From NCBI GenBank assembly GCA_023213395.1, contig CM041465.1, positions 218,433,741 to 218,497,740 of the forward strand: DNA of 64,000 bases, given 5' to 3'. Position 1 is the stretch's first letter. Each line of letters begins with the position of its first letter. Origin of the DNA: Cycas panzhihuaensis. Lineage: Eukaryota > Cycadophyta. The notes below the pieces were generated by a model. The model saw only the letters and a list, made by a program, of their open reading frames with translations, was not told where the DNA came from and did no database searches. Positions 47,535 through 58,273 of the stretch are shown here, in pieces. The position numbers and the translations under genes are program-made.

Positions 47535-50500
47535 TGTTTCCCAGCTACCAAGAATGGGCATGGATAGCACCTCTTAAGTAGACATAAGTATATATCTCTA
47601 TCCTTACTCCTCGTTTACTTCAAGATGTGATGAGATGTTTAATGGTTATGATATTATTATATACATGGTTGAGATGACTAGTTTGCATGCCCATTCTTGT
47701 GCCTGTGACTATGATCTAGCCTATGACAACTCAAGACCATCATCCTATGGCATTATATAGCCCCTCATGACACCTCCTTATCACTCTTGGGTACTCATAG
47801 GCCCCCATATCCCACTTTTTGTTCATTAGTGGCATTATAAATGATCCCTAGCACTGCATATTAGGCCGGACCATCTTTGTATATGTCATTCATCCCTCAT
47901 TGGGGCTTTTATTCTCCTCTTCTGCATATTTGGAAAGGTTCCACCGATGCCTAAAGGACCCCTAAAGGCTTTACTAGTCCAGCATACTACTCTATTGTGC
48001 CCTAGGACCCTTCTTTTGGGGGTCCCCTAAGCCTCTCTTTTATTTTTCCTTGTGTTTTGTTTGCACCATGGTAATATTCATGGTACTGCAGCAAACTTTG
48101 TGATACCATAAAGTTTACTATGGGGCAACTATCCATTGACTTTCACAGCCTAGCAATGGGTAGTTTTACATTTATTATGAAGCTGACATATGGTAGAACA
48201 TTGTTTCTTACCCAGAGCGAATCCTATTTACTCAAGAAACCTAATTTGGGTATAAAAACCCAATTCTAAGTTCATTCTACCTTTCTTGGCTCTTATACAA
48301 AAGGAAAAATACCTCCTACCTTTACTTCTAGTCTCTCCTCCTATTATTCTCTTCTCCATGGGTGCAACCCTATAATGTAGGTCTGTACTAGCACTTCTCT
48401 AGTAGGTCTTCCTTCTATGGTGCTCACTCCAATAAAAGCAATAGGTTTTGCAAGGTTTTGATTCTCCTTCTTGCCTCTAAAAGGAGCCCTTTCTTGTTCT
48501 AGAAAGAGGGATCCTCATCTTTTCATTAGTACATGAGGTAACATTCATTTTACTTCAATTTTTGTAATTGTATCAGGTTTATTTCTTGTTGTTCTTCCCT
48601 TAGCAAGCATATTTGGTATACATTTCCATTTGTTGCAAGTTTTGCATCCATCTTTATCTATATTTTTGGGTGTCCAAAGGAAGGCAAACCATTCCTTTCT
48701 CCTTGATTGCTCCTCCATACCCCTTGTGTTCTTCTTGGGACACAAGTAGGTGGATTACAGGATTCCTTTAAGAAGGTGAAGAGGAGTTCATAGCTAGGGT
48801 TCTAACCCTCATAGCTATATCCTTCAAGGCAACACCCTACCTCTCTTAGCTTTCCTACTCCATATACATCCTGCATACCAAGAAACCCCTTGGGTAAGGG
48901 CCTCTAGTGGTCGTAGCTTTTATAGCCCCTTGTAATACCTACAACTAGCTCTTATATGCATCATTTAATAGTAAGTTTCTTATATGTTTTACTGTTTCAT
49001 GAGATTACCATTTCCTTTACATATCTTGTAAAAGTTGCACATTGTGACTTTTGTAACATTTACACTTCTTTTAGCTTTTATAACTTCTTGATCCTTGTAA
49101 GTTGCATCATTCTTTTATTTTCTTGGAATTATAAACCATCTTCTACCTTGCTTCCTAGAGTACCCAAGCATGCAGGAGGCAACTTGTTTGAGAGAGCTAG
49201 CCATTCCAAGACTCTCCTTTCTTTCGCCCTTTAAACCCCCCTTTTTTCCCAAAAGTAGTACTTGAAAACATTTAAGTATATAGTGGGAAGATTGAGAAGT
49301 GCACAGTTTCTTTTTCTTTTGAAACATTAAGCAAGTTTAGGTTTCACTTTGATGAGCATACATACATACACACACACATCCATATGCACATGCATATATA
49401 TGTCATTGCTTGTTGAAAGGGTTTACCCACAAGGAAACTCTACCTACCATAAGTAAGCAAGATCGCGTTGAAAGGTACGCATATCTCATTTACATTTATT
49501 TTCCTTTGAAGCTTTCCTTTAGAGTTCTTTGCTCTTTTGTAATACATTCTAGGGAAGGTAAGGAAGCCCCACCTATGGTTTTGTCTATAATGCCAACCAC
49601 AACTTGGAGCATAGGATGACTAGCAGAAAGAATGCAACGAAGGGAAAGAGAGGCACTCCATCAACCGGCTTGTTTCTAGGTGCACCTCTTCCAACCTTCC
49701 TCTTCCTCCCTATTCCTTTCTTCCCCCCTTTTTCTCCAAAAAGGAAATTGGTTGCATTTACACATAGCTTGCAATCATTTATTTTATTTACCTGTATCCA
49801 TCCAAGGGAAAGTATAAATGAATATCATTCATATTTGCACCTTTGATCTTTGAATTAGTATGTATTGACCATGCACCCCAGTTCCTCTCGCATAAGCATG
49901 AAAAGGGTAACTTGAACTAGTGCATCTCTCATTTCTCCCCTAAAAGGAAACTGATAGAAAGGGTTTTCTTTTCTTTGCCACACCCTCCTCTTACATTCCC
50001 TTTGCACATACAAGAGTAGGAATAAAAAAGGGAACTTGGGCTTTTCATAGTCATCCTTCTTCCATGCATCATTAAGGAAAGTTGCATAGATCATCCATAC
50101 TCTTTCTCACCTTTGTACCCCCCTTTCTCCCTTCATTTAATTATTTTTTCATTGATAAAGATAATAGAGAAAGAGGATAAAAAGGAGTGAGAAAGAGAGT
50201 GTATTTTGAGTTTCATTTATTTGGCATTGATACTTTACATCTTCACACTATCTTTAAGCAATACTAAGACACTACCCAAACCCCTTAGTATAATTAATCA
50301 ACTTTCTTTGTTTAACCTAAACCCTAAAGGCATTCCTTTGGTTGATCTTTAGCAAAACTCACCATTAGTCTTGTCTTCTTAGATTTAGTTTTTGCATACC
50401 AAATCCCTTCCACATCTTTCAACCAATTATTTCCCTCTCTTATTCTATAGGCCTCTACCCTATTAGGGCTTGCCTCTTCTTTTTCCCTTCTTCTAAGAAG

Positions 50501-50789
50501 AAAGCTTTGATCCCCCCTCTCCTTCCTTAACCCATCAGGATAAGAGGGTCCCTCCTTAGGCTGCTCAGCAAACTGAGGATGCCCTTTCCTAACTCAAATT
50601 TAAGAAGGTACCTACTAAAAAGGAAAGTCTTGTGCATTATTTACGGGTCTCTAAACCTGTATTGTGATGCATGGACACCCTTTGTGGGCGACCTACCCCC
50701 TTACCCTCATGGACTTTTAAGCCCCTAGTATAGTGATAGTGTAGGCTTAATATCTTTATCTTTAATGACCCCCCAGAGGTGTGCTTCTA
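47535..50789 (+). repeat. 3' LTR of the giant gypsy element (3,255 bp)
   Basis: It begins TGTTTCCCAGCTACC and ends ...GTGCTTCTA (CA changed to TA), followed by ACCTC. It aligns along its length with 33293-36550, three bases shorter. Differences seen by eye are mostly transitions. Confidence 0.92.
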
Positions 50790-52690
50790 ACCTCTTCTTT
50801 AAATAAACCAAATTCACTTCCTCTCTAAACTGGGGGGCATTAACGTCCAAATCACATCTATCTTACATATACGCAATTCCATTTGAGCCAATTTATCACC
50901 ATATCATACTTATAGAAATTATTGCTTAAAATATTGTATAGGAGTTAACTAAGAGAATCCATAGACTCTTAGCATTATCCTTAAGATTAATCCTAGTGGG
51001 TTATATTAGAGTAATATAGACTAATTCAATAATAAACCCACAAAGTAGTCTTCTTTTTAGAGGTATAAGTGTTTCCTCTTCCTATGGGTATGATCCCATT
51101 CCATTATAGATAAGGCCAATTATTTAAATAACATATGTTTTCAACCTTTTCTTGTCATAATTTGGTGTCAAGCCACCTTTAGAGGTATTCCATCAAAATA
51201 TAAATAGTTTTCCCATTAACTCTGTTGAATATTTATATAGTGCCATACCCCAAGAACCTATGGTTCATCTCATGGATAACATTCCTATGCAATACTATTA
51301 GGTGGGACCCACCTTAGCTAGTTACTTAACTAATATTCCTAGTTAGAACTCATAAGTACCTTTAGGAAACTTGATTCTATCTTAGTAGAACTCAACTCAT
51401 CCTTCTAGCATAACTCATACACCCAACTAGATTGTGAATTATTATATACCATTAGGATCTAACCTATCCATCTAGTCAGCTTTCTAAAAACCTTGTAATG
51501 CCCTTTTTTAAGGAATGAATCCTATATAGCAAACTACTTGGCCAAATACAGTAACCTACAAGTGTATTCTTATCCTTTCCAAGGATATCCTACATACAGA
51601 GTCACTCTAAGTTCACAACTAACTATTCACCATACATCTCCTTCCTTTATGGTGAGGAAGTTATATATTAACTATAAGTATAATTCCTTTTTATAGGAAG
51701 TCCTCATATAAAGTCTACCCCCTTCTTACCTAAACTCCTAAAATTTAAAGGGAATTCAAGATAAGATCCTATAAGCTATATATAAGCCTTTTCTCTAGCC
51801 TATATAGATTATCTACTATATGACCATGGCATGATGAATCTCCTTCTAAAGACTTTATTGGGTGACACCATAAAATGATTTTATTAGTTATCCTAAGCCT
51901 TCATCTTTTCCATTAGTAATTAGTCAATATGTTTATCATGCACTTTAATATGGTTTATACTTTCAAGATGGAGGTGAAATCCCTTTTCTCTATTAATTAG
52001 GGAGGAAAAGAGTCTTATTGTAACTTCATTTAGAAATTCCAAGACCTAGTTCACGCATACTAGACTCCACTTGCTAATGTTACTCTCTTTAACATTTTTC
52101 ACTAATGCCTTAGGACCTTAAGTCCACCTTAAAGTACTTAAATTAGGATCCAAATCCTATGAAGGTGGTATTAGAAAGTTCCTAGCCTTAGAGTCTTTCA
52201 AAATATAGGTTAGAGTTAAGAAATTAACCAAATGCCCCTCCATTAAGGATAAATAGGAGTTCTCTTGGAAACTAAAACATATTCATAGGGACAAGAAATA
52301 CAACCATCTCACATTTACAATGAGGGGTCTAGAAATAATCATCAGAACTAAACTTAACATTGGTCCCTACTATAACAATGAGACTAAAAAGTATGCTAAG
52401 GTCATCTATTATGTTAAGTAGATGAGAGATTATGGAACCAAAATATAGGGGAATAAAAAAGGGCCATGGTGCTCATGTCATAATGAAGTGAAAATGTAAG
52501 CTCTAGAAGTAATCTATTCCCCTAATGGATATTGTTTTTGATGAATGTAATTTATTTATCCTTTAATATCACTAAGATTTGGATAATATTATGCCACTAA
52601 ACTTGTAGAACTAGATGGGAAAGAAAAAAATAGGAAGTGAATATAATCACAACACTTACTCCTATATTTAAAGACCATATGGGATATTAT
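50790..52690 (+). other. decayed 5' part of a second gypsy element or its leader
   Basis: Begins with the right ACCTC duplication. No clear motif, but it leads into pol of a gypsy element related to the giant one. The gag domain could not be read. Confidence 0.4.
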
Positions 52691-53970
52691 AATCCTAGTC
52701 TAGACCCTCCTTTAGAACCCTTTTTCCAATCAATCTTCTTGGGACATTTGTTCATATAATTATGGGGAGACTCTTGTAGACTTCTCTATTGATCCTAGGA
52801 TAAATCCACTTCTTGAGTCTTTCTTCCACCAAACTACTTGGGATGCCTATCCTTAGAAGGTTTTTGAGCCTATTACTAACTCTTTAAATGGAATCAATAT
52901 GAGCCTACCATAAATGTGTCACTCAAAGGAGCCCATTTTAGTAGTTTCCTATTTTGAGGTCAACATGATCATGAAAATGATGTATATTTTAGACTATTCC
53001 AAAAATGACAAGGCCATATTAGAGCACTTGTTAGGATTAAATTCCAACTTTATAGGAAACCACTAAAAACTTGGATTTATCAAGTGCATCCCACCTAATT
53101 CTCTTCTTATAATCAAAGACTTCCTCAACCTTAAGAACTCCTTATTTATTAATCTTACTCCACCTCATTTTAAGTAAATCAACACAATGCTTTTGGGGAG
53201 AAACCATTGATATTAACCTAGAAATTAATGATTGACTTAGGATTATCAAGATTGGGGCTAAATATTTCCCAAAGGAAACATGATAGCCAAAGGAACTCTT
53301 TAGGAAGTTCTCTCATTATTTTTCTTTAGATTTCAATGATATGAAAGGACTTTGCCTTGATGCAATAGTCCATAACATCATAATTATCTTTTGAGCTAGG
53401 CCTAAGCATTAGAATAATGGAGTCTTCACCCTTGACTTTTAGCTACTAGTAAGATGGAGGTTGAGTAGCTCCTCAATGCCACGTTCATGGAGTCTATTAA
53501 CTACCCCTAATGGGTTTTAAATATCATTCCCATGGAAAATAAAAATGGACCCATTTGAATTTATATCAATTTGCATACTATAAATTATGTATATCTAAAG
53601 GAAAATTTCTTATTACCCTTCATCAATTAGATCCTTAGCTAGATGGTTAGTTTTGATATCATGTCCCTCATGGATGGATTCTTAGGTTGTAATTAGGTCA
53701 CCATCTCACTTGAGATTTTTTATAAGACCATAAATTTATTATACCTTAAGGCTTAATTTCCTATAAGTTCATGGTATTTAGGCTAGAAAATATAGGGCTT
53801 ACCTATAAGAGGTCCATGCAATACATCTTGCATGATCTAATCAATAAGATGATGACTATCTATATGTATGATATGATGGCCATTTACGATCATAGACATG
53901 ACCATATTTCTGATTTGTGAGTCATGTTTGAGAGATGCTAAAAATACCAAGTCTACCTCAACCCATATAA
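52690..53970 (+). pseudogene. second Tat-like gypsy element: linker and RT, left half
   Basis: Collinear with 39690-40600 of the giant element: KAILEHLLGLNSNFIGNH-like linker, IKIGAKYFPKET and HYFSLDFNDMKGLCLDAIVH. RT blocks NYPQWVLNIIPMENKNG and VSFDIMSLMDGF follow, then a decayed active site about 53855-53880. Text like FERC*KYQVYLNPY ends at 53970. There are many stops and several frameshifts. RT is interrupted exactly at 53970 and resumes at 58274. Confidence 0.8.
53966..53970 (+). repeat. target-site duplication TATAA, left copy
   Basis: Identical to 58269-58273. Joining there restores ...Asn-Pro-Tyr-Lys... of the gypsy RT thumb region. Confidence 0.82.
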
Positions 53971-54056
53971 CGTTGGAGTGCATGATGCTAACTATCACAA
54001 GGAAGTCCTCTTCCCAAATCACCTTGGGGCTTTTGGTGTAACAGCAACCTATGTCA
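53971..54056 (+). repeat. TRIM left LTR (86 bp)
   Basis: Starts CGTTGGAGTG (TG changed to CG), ends ...CCTATGTCA. Confidence 0.92.
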
Positions 54057-54058
54057 AG

Positions 54059-54070
54059 TGGTATCAGAGT
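54059..54070 (+). other. TRIM primer-binding site
   Basis: TGGTATCAGAGT, initiator tRNA-Met type, two bases after the LTR. Confidence 0.9.
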
Positions 54071-54200
54071 TACTAGGGTTCAAAACTGGTCATATGTACC
54101 GCAGTAGTGCACCCAGAGATATGTGAAGGTGTTTGTTAGGTGACACCAAGGAATGCCATGGCAGACATGCATTGTCGTGTAGGTACAGTTGACTCCTTGT

Positions 54201-54210
54201 GATGGGAGAG
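54201..54210 (+). other. TRIM polypurine tract
   Basis: GATGGGAGAG directly before the right LTR start TGTTGGAGTG. Confidence 0.88.
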
Positions 54211-54296
54211 TGTTGGAGTGTGTGACACTAACTATTACAAGGAAGTCCTCTTCCCAAATCACCCTAAGACTTTTGGTGTAACAACAACCTGTGTCA
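54211..54296 (+). repeat. TRIM right LTR (86 bp)
   Basis: Starts TGTTGGAGTGTG, ends ...CCTGTGTCA. Confidence 0.92.
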
Positions 54297-54299
54297 ATC

Positions 54300-54318
54300 T
54301 TTTTTTTTTTTTTTTTTT
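54300..54318 (-). repeat. oligo(A) tract on the reverse strand
   Basis: Nineteen T on the forward strand, four bases after the TRIM. Read on the reverse strand it is an A-tail at the end of the host-gene-like fragments, as a reverse-transcribed mRNA would have. Confidence 0.9.
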
Positions 54319-54330
54319 GTCTGCCATTGT

Positions 54331-54438
54331 TACATTCCTTTTATCCCAACGTGGGGCTAAGAACTCATTTATAGAGACTGCATTTTGGCTGTATGATAGT
54401 GGTGATATCCAAAAATACCAAAGGCCATTTGATATATA
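54331..54438 (-). pseudogene. fragment resembling a PDR-type ABCG transporter
   Basis: The reverse strand reads NGLWYFWISPLSYSQNAVSI and then NEFLAPRWDK. This closely follows a signature of plant pleiotropic-drug-resistance (full-size ABCG) transporters, WWIWGYWISPLMYxQNAISVNEF, which lies near the transmembrane segments of the first half. Only about 36 codons are recognisable, too few for function. The frame is open without stops over the match. It ends a few codons before the oligo(A) run. The identification rests on this one motif, which I know from the family; a database search would decide it. Confidence 0.68.
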
Positions 54439-54794
54439 AGAAAAAGCAATAATATTTAGTGAAAAACCTACACCTTTGTACACCTTCAATCAATCCATGG
54501 TTGTTCTCATCAGCAAAGGAACTAGTATTTTTGTAACCTGCATTTTATTTTATGTAATATATTTGTTTACATGCACCCATCACACAAATGAATCCCATAT
54601 CTATAAACATTTTATGTAAATATTAGAATACAAAATCATTACATTCAATAGGATCTTTACACGTAAACTCGTCATCTTCTTGGTTTCTTTGCGTTAGTAA
54701 AGCTGAGATCCATTATATTTCTTTGCATTAGTAAAACTGAGAGCCACCATCTTAGACCATAGATTTCTAGTTTCATTCTTAAATGATCCATTAT

Positions 54795-55255
54795 ACCAAA
54801 TATTCATCCCAATATTTGAGTTGCTAACAGACAGTGCTAGACATTACTCCCAAGTGAACCCGTACATGAGGTGCATTTGCCACAAGAGCCCCATTGGGAT
54901 GAAACAAAGCACATGAAAAATTAAAACATTCCTTGATGTTAGTGGATATTGAATCTCTTTGATGTGTGCACCCCATCAGTTCTGCAATCCCCATAAAGCG
55001 ATTGTTGAATATTGACAACCGCACTACATCTACAACCTTTGTTATCAAATCCACATTGGTTGGAATAAGATCTAATCTCAATTTGTAGATTGCCATATTT
55101 TGTAATTTTTCCCTTGCGACCAGGCTCTTCCAGTAAAGTGTTATTTCCATTCATAACAATTGCAAGCCCCTTTATACTGTGGCCATACCCTAGATTTTCT
55201 AGCATATATACTAGAGTGTCATGCCATTAACAGATCAGCAAAGCATTTGGCATCT
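54795..55255 (-). pseudogene. fragment resembling plant 5-oxoprolinase (OXP1)
   Basis: 5-oxoprolinase is a cytosolic ATP-dependent enzyme of the glutathione cycle that opens 5-oxoproline to glutamate. Two overlapping reverse-strand frames give [20 protein letters not shown] and [14 protein letters not shown], then after one frameshift [39 protein letters not shown] and [20 protein letters not shown]. These match the central part of the protein (usually about 1,260 residues) where the HyuA-like half passes into the HyuB-like half. Similarity stops after QLKYWDEYL at a GTATAA, a possible 5' splice site. A TGA/TAA or two and one frameshift make it a pseudogene. Confidence 0.82.
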
Positions 55256-57067
55256 TTAAAACACTCACACCGTTCACGAAGCCAATAGTCACGGAACCAA
55301 GGTGATATTTGCACTAATCTCTACCATTATGGAGAAAAATCCTCCACCTACTGATATGTTATAGGTATAAAGAGTGGAGTGTTTGGATTCAGAGAAGAAC
55401 TTCCTCAAAATGCAACGGCCATGCCGTTAGATCATCAAACCTTAGCTTCAATATGCCTCCCGTCTGTATGTTAGATCAATCAATTCGATCTTTTTTTTGA
55501 GTTATTCATTGGTGCGTGACAGGTAGCAAGCACGATGGTGACTAAGCAAATATCAATAATTCAAATTTTATTTTGTATTTTTTATTTTTATTTTTATTTT
55601 TATAAAGTTGTTTTAAAAATTAAATTATTTTGTATATAGTTTCAAATCTGGGCACTTAAAGGGTTAAGCCACTTTCAACCTTCAGTGCCCAATATTTCTA
55701 ATTACCATATGACTGTAGCTTACCTTTAAAGGGGCTAATAAAAGTTTTGACACCTTTTTCTTTTTTCTTTTTTTCTTTTTTTCATTTTACAAAGGGTTAC
55801 TGCCAATTTTTTTGCCATAACTCCTCACTGGATCATCGATTTCTGATGAAACTAGTTTCATTGCATCAAAAATTTCCTATAAATCAATTTTGACTAATCA
55901 CATGACCAATTTGGTGCTAATTTGACCCTATTTCAATCTATTTAAAGTCAATCAGTCCTTTTCTCAACCTTTTTTAAACTTTTTACAAAATCACTTTTTG
56001 AAATGATTATATTTTATAACTAGGAAACTATTTTACCTTGAATTTATTCTCTGATGATCTACGTTCAACAAACTTCATTACCCACCTTTTATTTTATTTT
56101 TTAGAATTTATTTTGACCACTATTTTAATCGCCAAAAGTGAAATTTTAGTGGTTTTTAACATTTTTTAAACATTTTTTACATAAAGGTACTAGTTGCCAT
56201 TTTCACTATAACTTTTCTATTTGACATCCAAATTCAATTCTGTCAGTCTTGTTGGGAAGCTGACTCATTCCCCTTTGAACTGAAATAATTTTTTATATGT
56301 TTTAATATATTTTTAATGATTTTCAAATCACTCAAAGTAGAGGTACTTAATTACCTCCAACCTGCCAGTTTTACAGATTTTTTACACATATTTCTCAAAA
56401 AATTTCAACTAAAAGTATATTAAGCAGTCTTCTAAATAATATTGAATTATTTTTTAGCATTTTATAAAGTTTTATTAGCAATTTTATGCTTTTTTGAACT
56501 CCCTGCTCCTGTTAGGCCTTAAAAGGAGGTTTGTACCTTTGAATCATTCAAATTTGACTTGTAGGAACCTGTTTTCAAAACGGATAGTTCCATTAGATAG
56601 ATATTTTATTAATCTTCATATTGGTGAAGTTTTATATTATTCTAATATCATTTCGTATACTTTTGAAGTAACCAAACTTGAGGTTGTCCTCTAACCCTTC
56701 TTTTAAAAAGTTTCTTCATACTCCTTATCTTTCACAGTAAAATATACATATATTTCAGTTTCTCTAGCATTATATATTATCATCAAGGCTAAGGATTTAT
56801 TGCATTGAGAATTTACATTTATTCATTTGAAGAAAATCCAAAGGTTAAGGTCTTATTTCATATTTGTATCGTTAAAAGGATATTGGTATATGATTTCAAA
56901 GTTGCTTCTATATTTATTATTTCCTTATGACATTTAGTTCATCTATTTTCAAAAGACATTACATTTCTTTTGAAAAGTGTATTTGATATCATATAAGTTT
57001 AGCCACTTATTGACTTTATTTGATTTGATAAAAGTATACTTTTATGTACTAAAGTTTCTTTGATAAA
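55256..57067. other. AT-rich noncoding part of the composite insertion
   Basis: No recognised coding text apart from short open stretches. It probably includes the leader of the gag-bearing retroelement whose LTR is at 57832, but no primer site or 5' LTR is visible. Oligo(T)/TTTTTC stretches lie at about 55755-55790. Confidence 0.5.
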
Positions 57068-57802
57068 ATGGCACAATTTCCTATATTTGATGGGCAAATT
57101 TTTTTACTATGGTATAGAACTATGCAAGATTATTTTATTGAACATGATCTTATGAAATATTTGCAACATGAATGTGATCTAATTATTAAAGAAAATTTTA
57201 GAAAGGACAATGAAGCATTAGGTTTATTATTTTGCACTATGAATGATGATATTTTTTCAAAGGTTTCTGAATTAACAACTTTTAAATCAGTTTGGAATGT
57301 ATTTATTTCTACTTATGGGGGAGATACCCTCCATGTATTTGATGACATTTTTGATGAGCATGTAAGATAGGTGATAGAACAAGTAAAGCATAATGACAAC
57401 ACCCATGAAGATTCAAATCAAATGCAGGACTAACTTGCTAAACAAGTACCTGGTCCTCCATTTGAAGGGGAGAATGAATCTTATAACATGATGGAGAATG
57501 AATCATATGATATGATGAAGAATGAACCTGATGATATGATAGTTGTTCATAGCATAAAGACTACAAAAGACAAAGTTCAAGGTCAAAGCCTTCTTAATGT
57601 TCCAGTTGACAAAGTCAAAATTATAGCTATTCATCTACATTTGAATCAAGTTTCATCTACTTACAATTTTTTTACATCATTCCATGATAAAGAGACATAT
57701 GTGGTTATAAGGATGAGAAGCATTGATAAATGTCAAGTTAAAGATCAGAATTTTAAAGGTTTTTTCAAATACAAGTTCCATAAGTTCAAAGAAAAGATCT
57801 AA
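57068..57802 (+). pseudogene. copia-type gag-like frame without pol
   Basis: The frame starts at ATG 57068 (MAQFPIFDGQIFLLWYRTMQ) and shows the order of plant copia gag: F-DG---W---M-, L--I-------A-E, VWNVFISTYGGD. It breaks at TAG 57368. A second open stretch (57488-57802) starts with repeats of ES/EPYDMM and ends 19 bases before the polypurine tract. Protease, integrase and RT are absent, so the element was non-autonomous (TR-GAG-like). Function beyond particle assembly cannot be inferred. Confidence 0.6.
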
Positions 57803-57820
57803 GTATTCGTGATAACCATT

Positions 57821-57830
57821 AAGAGGGAGA
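57821..57830 (+). other. polypurine tract of the gag-bearing element
   Basis: AAGAGGGAGA, one base before TGTTGGAGTT. Confidence 0.85.
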
Positions 57831-57831
57831 A

Positions 57832-58268
57832 TGTTGGAGTTAATCATCATCACTCCACTCCCACGTTCCAACCAGGATTATACACCTCACCATCTTCAAT
57901 TTATGCATATGATGCTTAATATGTGGAGGTAATTTAAGGTAAGTTTAACTTTGATTTATATTAAGTTGAGTTAGTTTCATTTGAGTTAAGTTAACATTAT
58001 TTTATTATTATTTTGAATTCAGGGGTTGAGGAGTTTCCTTCCTCCCTTAAATTATAAATATTGAGGGGTGTGTAATCCTGGTGTCTTTAGATACTGCCCT
58101 CATTTGACAAATTTGTAATACTCACTTCTCACAATATGGTTTGAATACAATGCTTTCATGGTTTATTCTATCATGCCACATTGATCTATTAATGATTTAT
58201 GATTTGTATTAAGTTTTGATTATTGGTTATATGCTCTGCCATGTTCTCCTGCAATTCTATTTCCTTCA
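57832..58268 (+). repeat. 3' LTR of the composite insertion (437 bp)
   Basis: Starts TGTTGGAGTTAATC after the polypurine tract and ends ...CTATTTCCTTCA at the target duplication. No second copy exists in the insertion. Confidence 0.82.
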
Positions 58269-58273
58269 TATAA
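58269..58273 (+). repeat. target-site duplication TATAA, right copy
   Basis: Pairs with 53966-53970. Confidence 0.82.

Larger units (their letters stand above)
33293..50789 (+). mobile_element. 17.5 kb Ty3/gypsy retrotransposon, Tat/Ogre-like, structurally complete
   Basis: Both 3.26 kb LTRs, a tRNA-Arg-type primer site, gag, protease, RT, RNase H, integrase, an extra 3' region with a reverse-strand frame and a second RNase H, a polypurine tract and a 5 bp target duplication (ACCTC) are present in order. Long LTRs, this primer type and the extra downstream region are known traits of the Tat/Ogre group. All coding parts carry stops, mainly TAG/TAA. It is the only insertion here with both LTRs of the same kind and an exact target duplication. 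Confidence 0.93.
53971..54296 (+). mobile_element. TRIM (terminal-repeat retrotransposon in miniature), 326 bp
   Basis: Two 86 bp LTRs (53971-54056 and 54211-54296) flank a 154 bp interior that starts with a primer site (TGGTATCAGAGT at 54059-54070) and ends with a polypurine tract (GATGGGAGAG at 54201-54210). No coding capacity. By hand alignment the LTRs differ at 12 of 86 positions, all transitions. On its own it has no matching flanks: TATAA on the left, ATCTT on the right. Confidence 0.92.
53971..58268 (+). mobile_element. composite insertion: TRIM at one end, copia-type LTR at the other, host gene pieces between
   Basis: A 4.3 kb insert in gypsy RT, flanked by TATAA. From the left it holds a complete TRIM (53971-54296), an oligo(T) run, two reverse-strand host-gene-like fragments, an AT-rich leader-like stretch, a gag-like frame, a polypurine tract and a 437 bp LTR. 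The two ends are unrelated except for TGTTGGAGT. Excision restores the gypsy frame, which shows the whole block behaves as one insertion. Confidence 0.82.

Noticed and set aside
53971-54296. MITE or DNA transposon
   Set aside because: The repeats are direct, not inverted, and a primer site and polypurine tract are present, which identifies a TRIM.
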